Shown here: piece by piece, positions 45,390 to 54,731 of the stretch
Numbering within the stretch: position 1 is the first letter of the stretch
How the letters are laid out: the number at the start of each line of letters is the position of its first letter
NCBI GenBank assembly: GCA_024509875.1
Contig: JAMPIV010006397.1
Location: 1 to 64,000, forward strand
DNA length: 64,000 nt
Origin: Oreohelix idahoensis
Lineage: Eukaryota > Mollusca > Gastropoda > Stylommatophora > Oreohelicidae
Reading direction: 5' to 3'
Program-made: the position numbers and the translations under genes
The notes under the pieces: model-generated
What the model was told of the DNA's origin: nothing
What the model saw: only the letters and a program-made list of their open reading frames with translations
Databases searched by the model: none

Positions 45390-45478
45390 TAAGAGGCCGG
45401 CAAAAACAATTGGCGGGCCGGTCAAAACTGGTTGGCGGGCCGGATCTGGCCCGCGGGCCGTAGTTTGGCCACCGCTGC
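45390..45478 (-). mobile_element. hAT-like transposon terminal sequence
   Basis: Read on the minus strand from 45478: CAGCGGTGGCCAAACTACGG, then several CCGCGGGCC / GGCCCGCC blocks. The CAGNGGT...CCAAAC start is typical of hAT terminal inverted repeats. The adjacent CCCTAGAT would be the 8-bp duplication, but its partner and the other terminus were not found. Confidence 0.5.
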
Positions 45479-45859
45479 CCTAGATCATCTAGAGGTGGCA
45501 CTGCATAGCGTCACACAGAGACTCTTGACGACATAAGTTATCAAAAGGTGGCGCTGAGAGGCGTTTTGTTCCAAACAGGCATACATGCAAAGAAAGCTAA
45601 TGTAGTTTACTCTAAATTTTAGAACTGTATCCACTGAGAAAGGAATTGGGTACATTTTCGGGGGGTGGGGGGGGGAGGGGAACCACCTCAAACCTCCTAT
45701 GTATTCCCTCTGCACTTTCATTTAGGAGACAGCATCCCACAGTTTAACAATCCCTGCTCAATTACATTCATTATTTTTCTACTAGTGTAAAAGCCCGTCA
45801 TAAGACGGGAATTAAATTCAAAAGCACCAATACCTAACGGCAATTTTACTTATTGAAAA

Positions 45860-45893
45860 GAAGGGGAACGACTAAGTAAGTAAGTAAGTAAAA
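45860..45893 (+). mobile_element. Extreme 3' end of the RTE-like LINE
   Basis: AAGGGGAACGACTAAGTAAG followed by more AAGT units equals the last bases of the LINE at 48802-51960. Confidence 0.45.
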
Positions 45894-46082
45894 GCATGTT
45901 AAAAAAAAACCAAAATATTTGTTTTACATCTGATGTTAAAAGTCTGAACATGACAGAAGAGCATCTTGATTTTCTGTTGTTTTAATCTGGTACAACTTAA
46001 ATTATGAATCTCCGCATCTTCCTGTCTCCAGGTCATGTACTGTTTATCAGCTGTGTTGTTGACTTCTGTCCATAAAGTATAG

Positions 46083-46180
46083 TTTTTTTTTTTTTTTGGC
46101 GAGGATGCGTCCCGTTCAACCTAGTCGGTTATATTAGGGCGCATGTCCAAATATAAAAGACCCTTAGGTTTGAGGATTAT
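46083..46180 (-). repeat. Dispersed repeat R3, copy with poly(A)
   Basis: The T17 run on + (46083-46099) is a poly(A) tail if the element is on the minus strand. GTTCAACCTAGTCGGTTATA, GGGCGCATGTCC and AAATATAAAAGACCC match the copies at 25283 and 48352. Confidence 0.65.
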
Positions 46181-46424
46181 AATCATATTAACAGTATAAT
46201 CAAACTGTTCATGCACACCGTCATGTGTGCGCTTTTCTTTGCCGAGTGTTATTATTTTCTGGAGAGTACATACAAGGGAAACAATACAATTAATGTCTAA
46301 CTTTCAATCACAGTTGCATCCCTTAGCGTTAGTGACAGAAAAAGCTGGGATGTTATATATATAGTGATAAGCACCTATTCTTAGTATGGTTTCTTTAATT
46401 AGTGTTAATACCTCCCTATCATCA

Positions 46425-46560
46425 TCATTTTCCTTTGCGTCCCAAACGGAGCATAGAGTCACCACTGTAGCTAGTCTCATTTGTAAGAAGCCTGCACCAA
46501 GAAGTCGCGTGCTATTCGAGCGGTTGTTTCTGTGGCAATTTATTTCATACGATCAACTTG
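46425..46560 (-). repeat. HP repeat family copy
   Basis: ATCATCATTTTCCTTTGCG then a decayed hairpin (GTCCC-AAAC-GGAGC), CACCACTGTAGCTAGTCTCA and GCACCAAGAAGTCGCGTGCT. It abuts a LINE tail at 46560. Confidence 0.72.
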
Positions 46561-46730
46561 CCAGCCCTAAAATCCGCTGGGAGGACAACATTAGACAATC
46601 TTTGAAGGGCCGATGACTAGAACGGAACCAAGCCAGGAGGAAGACAGCCGATAGAATAGTATGGCGCTCTCTCTTACAAACCTCTACACCTCACGGTAGA
46701 AGAGGAACGACTAAATAAGTAAGTAGCTTA
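46561..46730 (+). mobile_element. RTE-like LINE, 5'-truncated 3' fragment
   Basis: GACAACATTAGACAATCTTT, CCAGGAGGAAGACAGCCGAT and CACCTCACGGTAGAAG match 51820-51960 closely, ending in AAATAAGTAAGT. Same family as the LINE at 48802-51960. Confidence 0.85.
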
Positions 46731-48087
46731 CCAGCCCTATGGTCGACCTCATATTGGGCTTCTTGGACGAAATGCCTTAAGGGTTACATTTGTCCTATTT
46801 TATCTTTGTTTCTTACGAGTCCCCCGGGTATTGCACAAGGCAATATTAATAATTAGGGGCATTTATATTTTTCTTGTCTTCTATGTTCCCCACCATGTAA
46901 CCACATATACTTTCCTAATAAAGTTGGTAGTCTGTCTCCGGTTTCTGTCATCGCTGTACAGTTGCTTCCTCAAAAGGGTTGGTAAAGAACATGATGTCAG
47001 TATGGACCTCCCGTGGAGTCGACATACTTGGAGACGATGTTCTATTATTTTATTGTGTGTTCCCCTCATGTACACATGTGCGTTTGTCCGATTTGTAATT
47101 TGTTGAACATAATATTTGGCGGATGAGCGGTTGGAGATGAATCTCACCTGATGTTGTTCAGGTGTTTTACCATTTCATTTTTTTTAAATTATTAAATAAA
47201 TAAATATGTCACTCACAACGAAAGATGAAGATGTAGTTAAGGAGATAAAGAGGATATCACAAAATAAGTGCAATGGAAGAATGTTGAAGATAGTATATGC
47301 TCTGTCCAGATCCGAAGGGATTAAACGTCAGGTAGGTCACTTTTCAATTTGAATAAACCTTAGTTTGTACATGTTCTCAAATACGTGTCACAGGCAGGTT
47401 TACTACGTGCTTCTTTTCATTTTGTTTACAAAATATTCTAGCCTAGTCGCATCCTGTTTAGCTTCGCGCCCACTTGGAGCTTGGAAATGTACGTTAAATA
47501 TAGAACATCCTGGGAACTGAACAAAGAGAAGATGAGCATATTGTAGACAACTGTAAGACGGTTCCCTCGTTGGCCGCGCGGCCCTTGAAATGTCCAGATA
47601 AATATATGGAAATGTCATTCAGGGGAAGGACACCAACCACCGCCCGGAAAGGAAGAGTGATGCGAAAATAACACTATAATTAAGACGCTGCGCCCAAAGC
47701 ACTCCATAGGGAAATCACAATGTTCGCGGTTTTATCTGAGTTTTGCACGAGTCGAACCCGCTTCTCTCTCTCTTGCAGGCGGGGGAAGTTTTATGTTGAT
47801 GGCCGTATGACACTACGACCCTGACCAAGGCGTTGCATAAAATAAATCGGCAAACAGGCACATTAATTTGTGTTTTTTATCCCTTTAATTAATCTGTCGT
47901 TGCGGCTAACGCTGGTTTAAAAAAAAAAGTACTTTTAAATTGGATGTCAAATTGAGAAGCTCCATAATTATATCTATCAAGACCGTTTGAAATATTTAAA
48001 AAAATAATAATAAATAAAAATAAAATATATAAGAAATGTAATTCCTAACAAATCTGTTCTGATAAACACATACAACTTACTAAACAT
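46731..48087. other. Unassigned intergenic sequence
   Basis: No recognised gene. The opposed frames at 46831-47147 are compositional overlaps. Confidence 0.55.
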
Positions 48088-48350
48088 TGGAGCCGCGGTA
48101 GTGGTTAGTCCACTGGCTTTCTAGCTCGTTGGTCCATGGTTCGATCCCCAGTTGAGGTGGGATTTTTTAAGACCGCAAACGGCTCCGGGGTCGACCCAGC
48201 CTCATGAAGTGGGTACCAGAACAACTCTGGGAAGGTTAAGGCGGCCGGCGTGATGCTGACCACATCACCCCTAGTGTGCCGATGGTCAAGAAAATACGGG
48301 CCTAGCACCGTATTCCCAATATGCCCCAATAGGCGTGTGACGGGATCCTC
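48088..48350 (+). mobile_element. SINE-B: tRNA-derived SINE
   Basis: About 260 bp starting TTGGAGCCGCGGTAGTGG. B box GGTTCGATCCC at 48138-48148, with a plausible A box in GTAGTGGTTAGTCC. The body carries GACCGCAAACGGCTCCGGG and the 3' end is ...GGCGTGTGACGGGATCC without a poly(A) tail. Further copies are at 43229-43476 (reverse) and 7655-7750 (fragment). The tail probably copies a partner LINE 3' end; that partner is not seen here. Confidence 0.88.
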
Positions 48351-48351
48351 C

Positions 48352-48412
48352 TCCTACAATATCTTTTATATCTGGACATGCGCCTTAATAAAACCGACGG
48401 AACGTTGTCTAC
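48352..48412 (+). repeat. Dispersed repeat R3, reversed copy
   Basis: CTTTTATATCTGGACATGCG and CCGACGGAAC match the reverse complement of R3. Confidence 0.5.
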
Positions 48413-48764
48413 ATTGAAAAAAAGCGCGCTTTAGCAAAAGTCCTAATTATTATTATTATTTTTTTAAATCATACATTAGCAATAGCGCGCGACTGCAATG
48501 AAATATGGCATATTTCGATGCTGCTACGACATTGGAAAACATCGAGGCTGTCGGGAGAGCAGATGTTATTTTTGTCTTTGTAAGACTTTCCCTGTTATAT
48601 GTTTTCGCTCACCTCCTCGTGCGTTGACGCTAAACGTCCCCAAAGTTCTCTATTTTATGAGTGCTTCGTGTAAAGCAGCATCTGTTATGTGTTACACAGA
48701 GTAAACATTCATGTAAGGGGAATAATTTATTTCGTTATTTTTGTGTTTGTTTCTTTCTCAGCGT

Positions 48765-48801
48765 TTGTACTACTATTGTTGCCGTTGCTACTACTATAAC
48801 T
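48765..48801. repeat. Left edge of the triplet array, with LINE target duplication
   Basis: GTACTACTATTGTTGCCGTT and the following triplets resemble sequence inside the array near 52200. The last 15 bases (48787-48801, GCTACTACTATAACT) are repeated at 51961-51975. Confidence 0.85.
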
Positions 48802-48984
48802 CCGACTAGGCCGGTCCTAAGCCCGGCTGAAAAAGGAAGAGGGCGGCCTGCATGGAGGCCTTAAGGAGGCAGCCCCTCCACCATGCAAAGGCACAACAGG
48901 CCAATCACCTGTTTGCTTTAAATCATGATTACGCGAACTACAAGAGAGAAAACCGGACTGATTCTAAAGGCGACGAACTGGAAC

Positions 48985-49760
48985 GGACTACGGACTACGA
49001 CTTATAGAACTTGGAACACAAGAAGTATAAATGGGAAAGAAGAGGAGCTGGTGTAAGAGATGAGGAAAGCAAAACTAGAAATCCTGGCTGTAACGGAAAC
49101 AAAGAAAAAAGGATAAGGAGTCATGGATCTCGATGGCAACACGCTGCTCTACAGTGGTGTACCCACATCTGAAAGAGCTAAAGGGGGCGTGGGTTGTATT
49201 GTGGCCAAAAATCAAAAAGATAGTATCAAGGGATGGAACTTTGTCTCGGAGCGCATTATGGTTGTAAAACTAAAAGAAGGAGAAACCATAGTCAACCTGG
49301 TCATAGTGTATGGGCCAAATGAGGATGAGAGAGCAGAGGTCAAGGAGGAATTCTTCGAGCTGCTTCAAAGGACAGTGGATGACTGCATAGATGAATTTAT
49401 CATGCTCGGAGATTTTAATGCCAGAGTTGGAAATGACCATGCTAGATGGGGTGGAGTTATCAGAAGATATGGAGAATATACTCTCAATGACAATGGAAAG
49501 CGACTCCTTAGATTCTGCAGGTAGCAGAATCTGAACGTTACAAACACAAAGTTCCCCCATAACCGTATACATGCATACACTAGATGTGAACCAACAGAGA
49601 ATGAGAAGTCAGTGATCGACTATGCCATTGTTAGGAGGAGCACATTCAAATATGTCCGGGATGCTGGGAGTCTGGAGGGGGGCCAGAAATTGGAAATGAT
49701 CACTACCTGCTTACAATCAAAAGAATAACTGAAAGAGTTGCTCAGCCTAGGAACTGCCCA
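48985..49760 (+). pseudogene. LINE endonuclease domain, broken
   Basis: The DNA-nicking domain that starts target-primed insertion. The reading begins near TWNTRSINGKEEELV and continues through LEILAVTETKKKG, with in-frame stops at 49054-49056 and 49114-49116. A 133-codon open stretch (49123-49524) follows with IVYGPNEDE and the catalytic LGDFNARVGND at its residues 95-105. A TAG at 49522-49524 interrupts it. The sequence then goes on through SVIDYAIVRR to a frame change in the G6 run near 49677, and GNDHYLLTIKRI (the closing Asp-His motif) lies in the new phase. Confidence 0.88.
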
Positions 49761-49796
49761 ACATCACGCAAGAAACCAAGTAAACGAACGGGAGAA

Positions 49797-51823
49797 ATGA
49801 GCATTAAGACCTACAAGCTGAGAGAGCCAGAAATTAAGACCAGATATCAGGGGCTTATTGCTACAGCGGTGAGAAACACAGAAGAACAATCTGATGACTT
49901 GGAAACCCTCTGGCTTAAATTCAAGGACATCATAAAGACAGCTGCTGTAGAAGCATGTGGTGAAGTCCGACTTGGGAACAAGAGAAAGAGGACACCTTGG
50001 TGGAGAGAGGATGTCAAAGAGAAAATAAGAGAGAAGAAAATGGCATGGAAACAATAGGAGCTAAAAACAGACCAGGACAAATAGAGAAATATAGAGAATA
50101 TGTAATACTCAGAACAGACGCAAAGAACAAGGTGCTAGCAGCAAAACAGAAGTCATGGGAAAAATTTGGAGAAAAGCTAGAAAAAGATGCGCAAGAAAAC
50201 CAGAAATTGTTCTATAAGACCCTAAAGAACACGAGGAAGGGAAAACAATGCCCTCTCAAATTTATAAAGGACAAGCAAGGTAAATTGCTTACTTCCCCGA
50301 AGGAAGTAATGGAAAGATGGAAAGAATATTTCTCAGAACTCCTTGATGGTGAGCAAGGACAAGCATCACAGATGATAACAACTAGCACAGAAGAAGAAAC
50401 AAATGGTGATGAAGATGACATAAAGATGAAAGAACTGAAAGCAGCAGTGGAGAAAATCAAGCTGGGCAAAGCAGCAGGGCATGATGGTGTAACACCAGAC
50501 ATGGTTAAGTACATGGGAACATCTGGCGACCTAATACTCTTAAGGGTTCTACGGGCAGCGTGGTGCAACAAAACAATACCAAAGGATTGGGAGATTGCTA
50601 TCATAACACCAATTTTCAAAAAGGGTGACAATAGACAATGTGGAAACCATAGAGGCATATCCCTTCTCAGTGTCCCTGGTAAAATCTACTCTAGAATCCT
50701 AGAGCAGAGACTCCGAGCCTAGCTGAGCCACAATTGGATGAGGTCAAGTGCTGATTCCGAGCTAACCGAAGTACTCAAGACCTAATCTTTACACCCAGAC
50801 AGCTGAGTGAAAAGGCCCTTGAGTATAAGAGAGAGTGAGATCCATCTTTGTTTCATAGATCTGGAAAAGGCGTTTGACAAGGTCCCCTGGAGCAAACGTT
50901 GGGACTGTTTGGCAAGGAAGAACATTCCAGCATCTCTGATTCATGCTAAACAGAGCTTCTACAAGTCTTGCAGAAATTATGTGAGGACAGCAAACCATAT
51001 GTCAGAAGAGTTCAGGACCACCACTGGTGTAAGACAATGTGATATCCTGTCACCTTATCTTGTCATACTCCTCATGGACGATGTCATCAAGGCATGTAAG
51101 GAGAGAACAAGAAAGTATTCAGTGGGGTACTGGAAGAGGAGACAGGTCAGTATTTCAGAGCTAGCATTTGCTGATGATGTTGCTCTGATTGCTAAATCAG
51201 AGGCACATCTCCAATCCAACCTGCAAGTCTGGAAGGAAGAGCTGGAGAAGAGAGGGATGATCATAAGCAGCTCTAAAACAAAATCCATGGTGATATCACG
51301 AGAAGAAAGAAGACATCAGATTAAGCTAGGAGAACAGGTCCTGGAGCTGGTCGACCACTTTAAATACCTCGGAGCTATTATAGACCGAAAGGTAGGCATT
51401 AAAGAAGAGTTGGCCACTCGAAAAGCAGCAGCTGGGAGACTTTTTCAGGCCATAAATCGAGGATTCTTCTGCGAGAGAGAGGTTGGTAAGAAAACGAAGA
51501 TGGCTGTATACCGCTCCACCTATGTCCCAGTCTTGACATATGGATGCGAGTCATGGGCAATGACTACAACCAACAAAAGCCAGATCCAAACCTCATAAAT
51601 GAGGTATCTGAGGAAGGTGGAAGTAACAAGAAGAGACATGGTCCGCAACCAGACGATACGCCAAATCCTAAAATCCTACCACCTGCAGACCCAAGTAGAA
51701 CGGTCCCAACTAAGATGGTTTGGCCATGTCTGCAGAATGGGAGAAGATCGGCTACCACGACAAGCATGGGAAACAAAGAGCCAGGGATCCACACCCCCAG
51801 GACAACCCAGTCCGCTTGGATGA
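49797..51823 (+). pseudogene. LINE reverse transcriptase and C-terminal tail, broken
   Basis: Three main open stretches in succession. 49797-50057 is the linker (REPEIKTRYQGLIATAVRNT). 49997-50722 starts the RT (KAAGHDGVTPDMVKYMG, WEIAIITPIFKKGD, NHRGISLLSVPGKIYSRILE) and ends at a TAG. 50807-51598 is the palm (FIDLEKAFDKVPW with catalytic D18, TTGVRQCDILSP, FADD at 121-124), followed by SWAMTTTNKSQIQT. 51599-51823 continues with MRYLRKVEVTRRDMVRNQTI and LRWFGHVCRMGEDRLPRQAW. The chain before the palm (FRANRSTQDLIF near 50765) lies in yet another phase. Not functional. Confidence 0.9.
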
Positions 51824-51960
51824 CAACATTAGACAATCTCTGAAGGACCGATGACTAGAATGGAACCAGGCCAGGAGGAAGACAGCCGATAGGATAGTCT
51901 GTCGCTCTCTCTTCCAAACCTCTACACCTCACGGTAGAAGGGGAACGACTAAGTAAGTAA

Positions 51961-52096
51961 GCTACTACTATAACTACAATAATTTGAAGAACTACTGCTA
52001 CTATTAATGATACTTCCACTACTATTACTACTACTACTACTATTAATACTACTACTATAACTACTACTACTACTACTAATACTACTACTACTACTG

Positions 52097-52144
<48 letters not shown>

Positions 52145-52582
52145 ATACCACCACCTTAACTAATATTACTGCTGCTACTAATACTACTATTATTACTACA
52201 ACTATTACTACTACTGTTGTTGCCGTTGCAACTCCTATAACTACAATAACTTCAAGAAATACTACTACTAATACTACTACTACTACCGCTAATATTACTA
52301 CTACTACCACCACCTCTACTAATGTTACTACTACTACTACTACCTACACAACCTCAACTAATATTACTGCTACTCCTACTACTACTATTACTACTACTGC
52401 TGCTACTACTACTACTACCACCACCTCAACTATTATTACTGCTGCTACTACTACTACTACTATTGTTACTACTACTATAACTACTACTACTACTACCACC
52501 ACCTCAACTAATATTACTGCTACTACTACTATTACTAATTACTACTACTACTACCTCCACCACCTCAATTGATATTACTGCG

Positions 52583-52616
<34 letters not shown>

Positions 52617-52876
52617 TTACTACTACTACTACTACTACTACCTCCACAATCACAACTAATATTACTGCTACTACTACTACTACAACTATTATTACTCCTA
52701 CTACTACCTCTATTACCTCAACTAATATTACTGCTACTACTACTACAACAACTATTATTACTCCTACTACTACCTCCACCACATCAACTAATATTACTGC
52801 TACTACTACTACTACAACTATTATTACTCCTACTACTACCTCTATTACCTCAACTAATATTACTGCTACTACTACT
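51961..52876. repeat. Triplet (ACT/ATT) repeat array, left part
   Basis: Over 900 bp of imperfect ACT/ATT triplets. From about 52490 a longer unit of about 63 bp is visible: CTCAACTAATATTACTGC, ACT runs, ACAACTATTATTACTCC, then TACCTCCACC. Long frames here encode only Val- or Leu-rich chains. The array continues at 61944 beyond element 2. Confidence 0.95.
52872..52876. repeat. Target-site duplication of element 2, left copy (CTACT)
   Basis: Matches 61944-61948. Weak on its own because the site lies in an ACT array, but position and length fit. Confidence 0.75.
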
Positions 52877-53699
52877 TGTTACATGAGTGGCTTTTTTGCT
52901 CTGAACAATGTTCCATGTGATATGAATAAACAATTATAAATTTCTGGCCATTGTTTTTTCATTGATATGTTAGTTTTGTTTGTTCAGAGATAGTGCATCG
53001 TGCCTTCGATGGAAGATTAAGCGAATGCGGGGGTGGAAGATTCCGAACAATAATTGAACCTTGGAATACGATTGATTTGATAAGTCATTTCATTGAGTCC
53101 GTACATTTAATTCACAGTTGTACACACAGGATGATCATTTCAATAGTAGTAGAGCATAAGTCCATATAAGTCATGCATAAATTAATCAATAACGTAGACT
53201 GCTGGTTTATGTGTCAATGTCCGGTTAAGGATACAATGCCGTATTGTCGTCAGAACATCACAGCTATATGCACGCGCAGCTAGACATGGCTACCTGCCGA
53301 CAGTGAGACTGCGAGTCTGAATATTTCATATGAATTTGACGATTATTCTTCTCCTTCTGAGAATTCTAGTTAAATACTAACCTCCATAAATTTCCCTCTC
53401 ATATAGAGTTCTAGGACTGACCCTGGTCCATCAAAAAATGCATATATAAATGGCTATATCATGCCGTTGAATTGGAAGGTTAGAAAAACGCAGCTATTCA
53501 GCTTGGCGGTCAAGTAACAAAGGGTAGCGTTTCTTAGTTACCGACTGTGTCCTAAACAACGCTATACACGTCATGATCGATCGTGTATGGAGCGTTCAGT
53601 AATTGAAACATCTATCGCAATATATTAAATGCCTTAACCTTTTACAATTGCACGTCTGATAACCTTTAGCAGACGGCGTTAATATCATATACCGTAACA
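52877..53699 (-). repeat. 3' LTR of element 2 (823 bp)
   Basis: Nearly identical to 61121-61943; the differences seen are C/A near 53240 and A/T near 53344. Six-base terminal inverted repeat TGTTAC/GTAACA. Confidence 0.97.
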
Positions 53700-53717
53700 A
53701 TTCCCTGTACACCCGGG
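53700..53717 (-). promoter_or_regulatory. Candidate polypurine tract of element 2
   Basis: CCCGGGTGTACAGGGAAT on the minus strand directly before the 3' LTR, with a T9 run just upstream, as in element 1. Not a clean purine run; positional inference. Confidence 0.4.
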
Positions 53718-54731
53718 AAAAAAAAATCGATAGATTTTTTTTTCAAGATCTATCCGACTTAACAATTTTTCAAAAAAAAAAAAAAAAAATTTAACACAAT
53801 TGTGACATATGGCCGACGATGTTCTGAGTAGAACCGTGTCGCGGTCATGTCAACCAACTATTTGTCATAGTCATCTAACATTAATCACATGATATATCAA
53901 TTATACATATTATTATATCAACTAAATAAAATGTCCAATGTTAATAGTGAATGATAGAATTAAATGAAAGTAAGGTCTGTCGTATTAGTATGTCATATAG
54001 GAATTAATTTGACTAATTAAAATTAAATTAATGAATTAAACTAAGAGATAAATTATTAAGATTCTAATGTAACGCGATGTTATGAGAGAAGAAAAAAAAA
54101 AAAAAAATAAGTGAGAAGAAATAGAAAGAAATTCGAATATAAGTTTAACTTAATTGTGTGTGTTAAGTGTTAGTGAATAATAACTATCTAATTTAACTAA
54201 CTAAATAATGTATAGGTACATTAAAAAAAAATTATTAATCTAATACTTGTGTGAGATTTATTTTCTCTTTTCATAATTTCTTCTTTTTATATTTCGTTCT
54301 CTTTTTTTTTGTTCTTTCATTTCATTTTTTTCTCACATTTCATTTTATTGATAATAATTCAATTAAGAAGTTAAGTTAACTAATTAATTAGTATAGGATA
54401 TGATGATCCATCCGTAGTCTTGATCCTGATGAATTCTTTTAGGCAAAAATGTTCAAACGTTTACGTTGGAAAGAAATGTCATTTATCCCAGCATCTAAGA
54501 ATTAAGTGCACATAGGATAATAAGTTCGACTTGTCGTCGGATATTGTTCCATGATTGTTCAACGAATATTCATATATCGTGTATGGACGTTAGACGAAGT
54601 TCCAATAACAATATGTATACCTTGATTGTCTTTTAGTTCAATTCTGTGATGCATATAGTGTTTATAAAGTTTAAATTGAAGGCAAGGTTAGTTCCTTTAT
54701 AGTTGATATGTTTTAGGAATGTTAATGTTGA
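53718..54731 (-). other. 3' noncoding region of element 2
   Basis: About 1 kb of very AT-rich sequence with several A or T runs (for example 53775-53789 and 54091-54107). No envelope-like or other frame is seen. Confidence 0.7.

Larger units (their letters stand above)
48802..51960 (+). mobile_element. RTE-like LINE with 15-bp target duplication
   Basis: A 3,159-bp non-LTR retrotransposon inserted in the triplet array, bounded by perfect 15-bp direct repeats GCTACTACTATAACT (48787-48801 and 51961-51975). It starts CCGACTAGGCCGGTCC and ends in an (AAGT)n tail rather than poly(A). It encodes an apurinic-type endonuclease, then RT, then a C-terminal tail with RWFGHVCRM. Length, domain set and short-repeat tail fit the RTE clade, though the clade call is inference. 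At least five stops or frame changes make it inactive. Because both ends match the target duplication, it is a full or nearly full insertion. Confidence 0.92.

Noticed and set aside
51855..52886. Val-, Leu- and Ile-rich frames in the triplet array
   Set aside because: They are translations of ACT/ATT triplets on either strand; no start context or domain.
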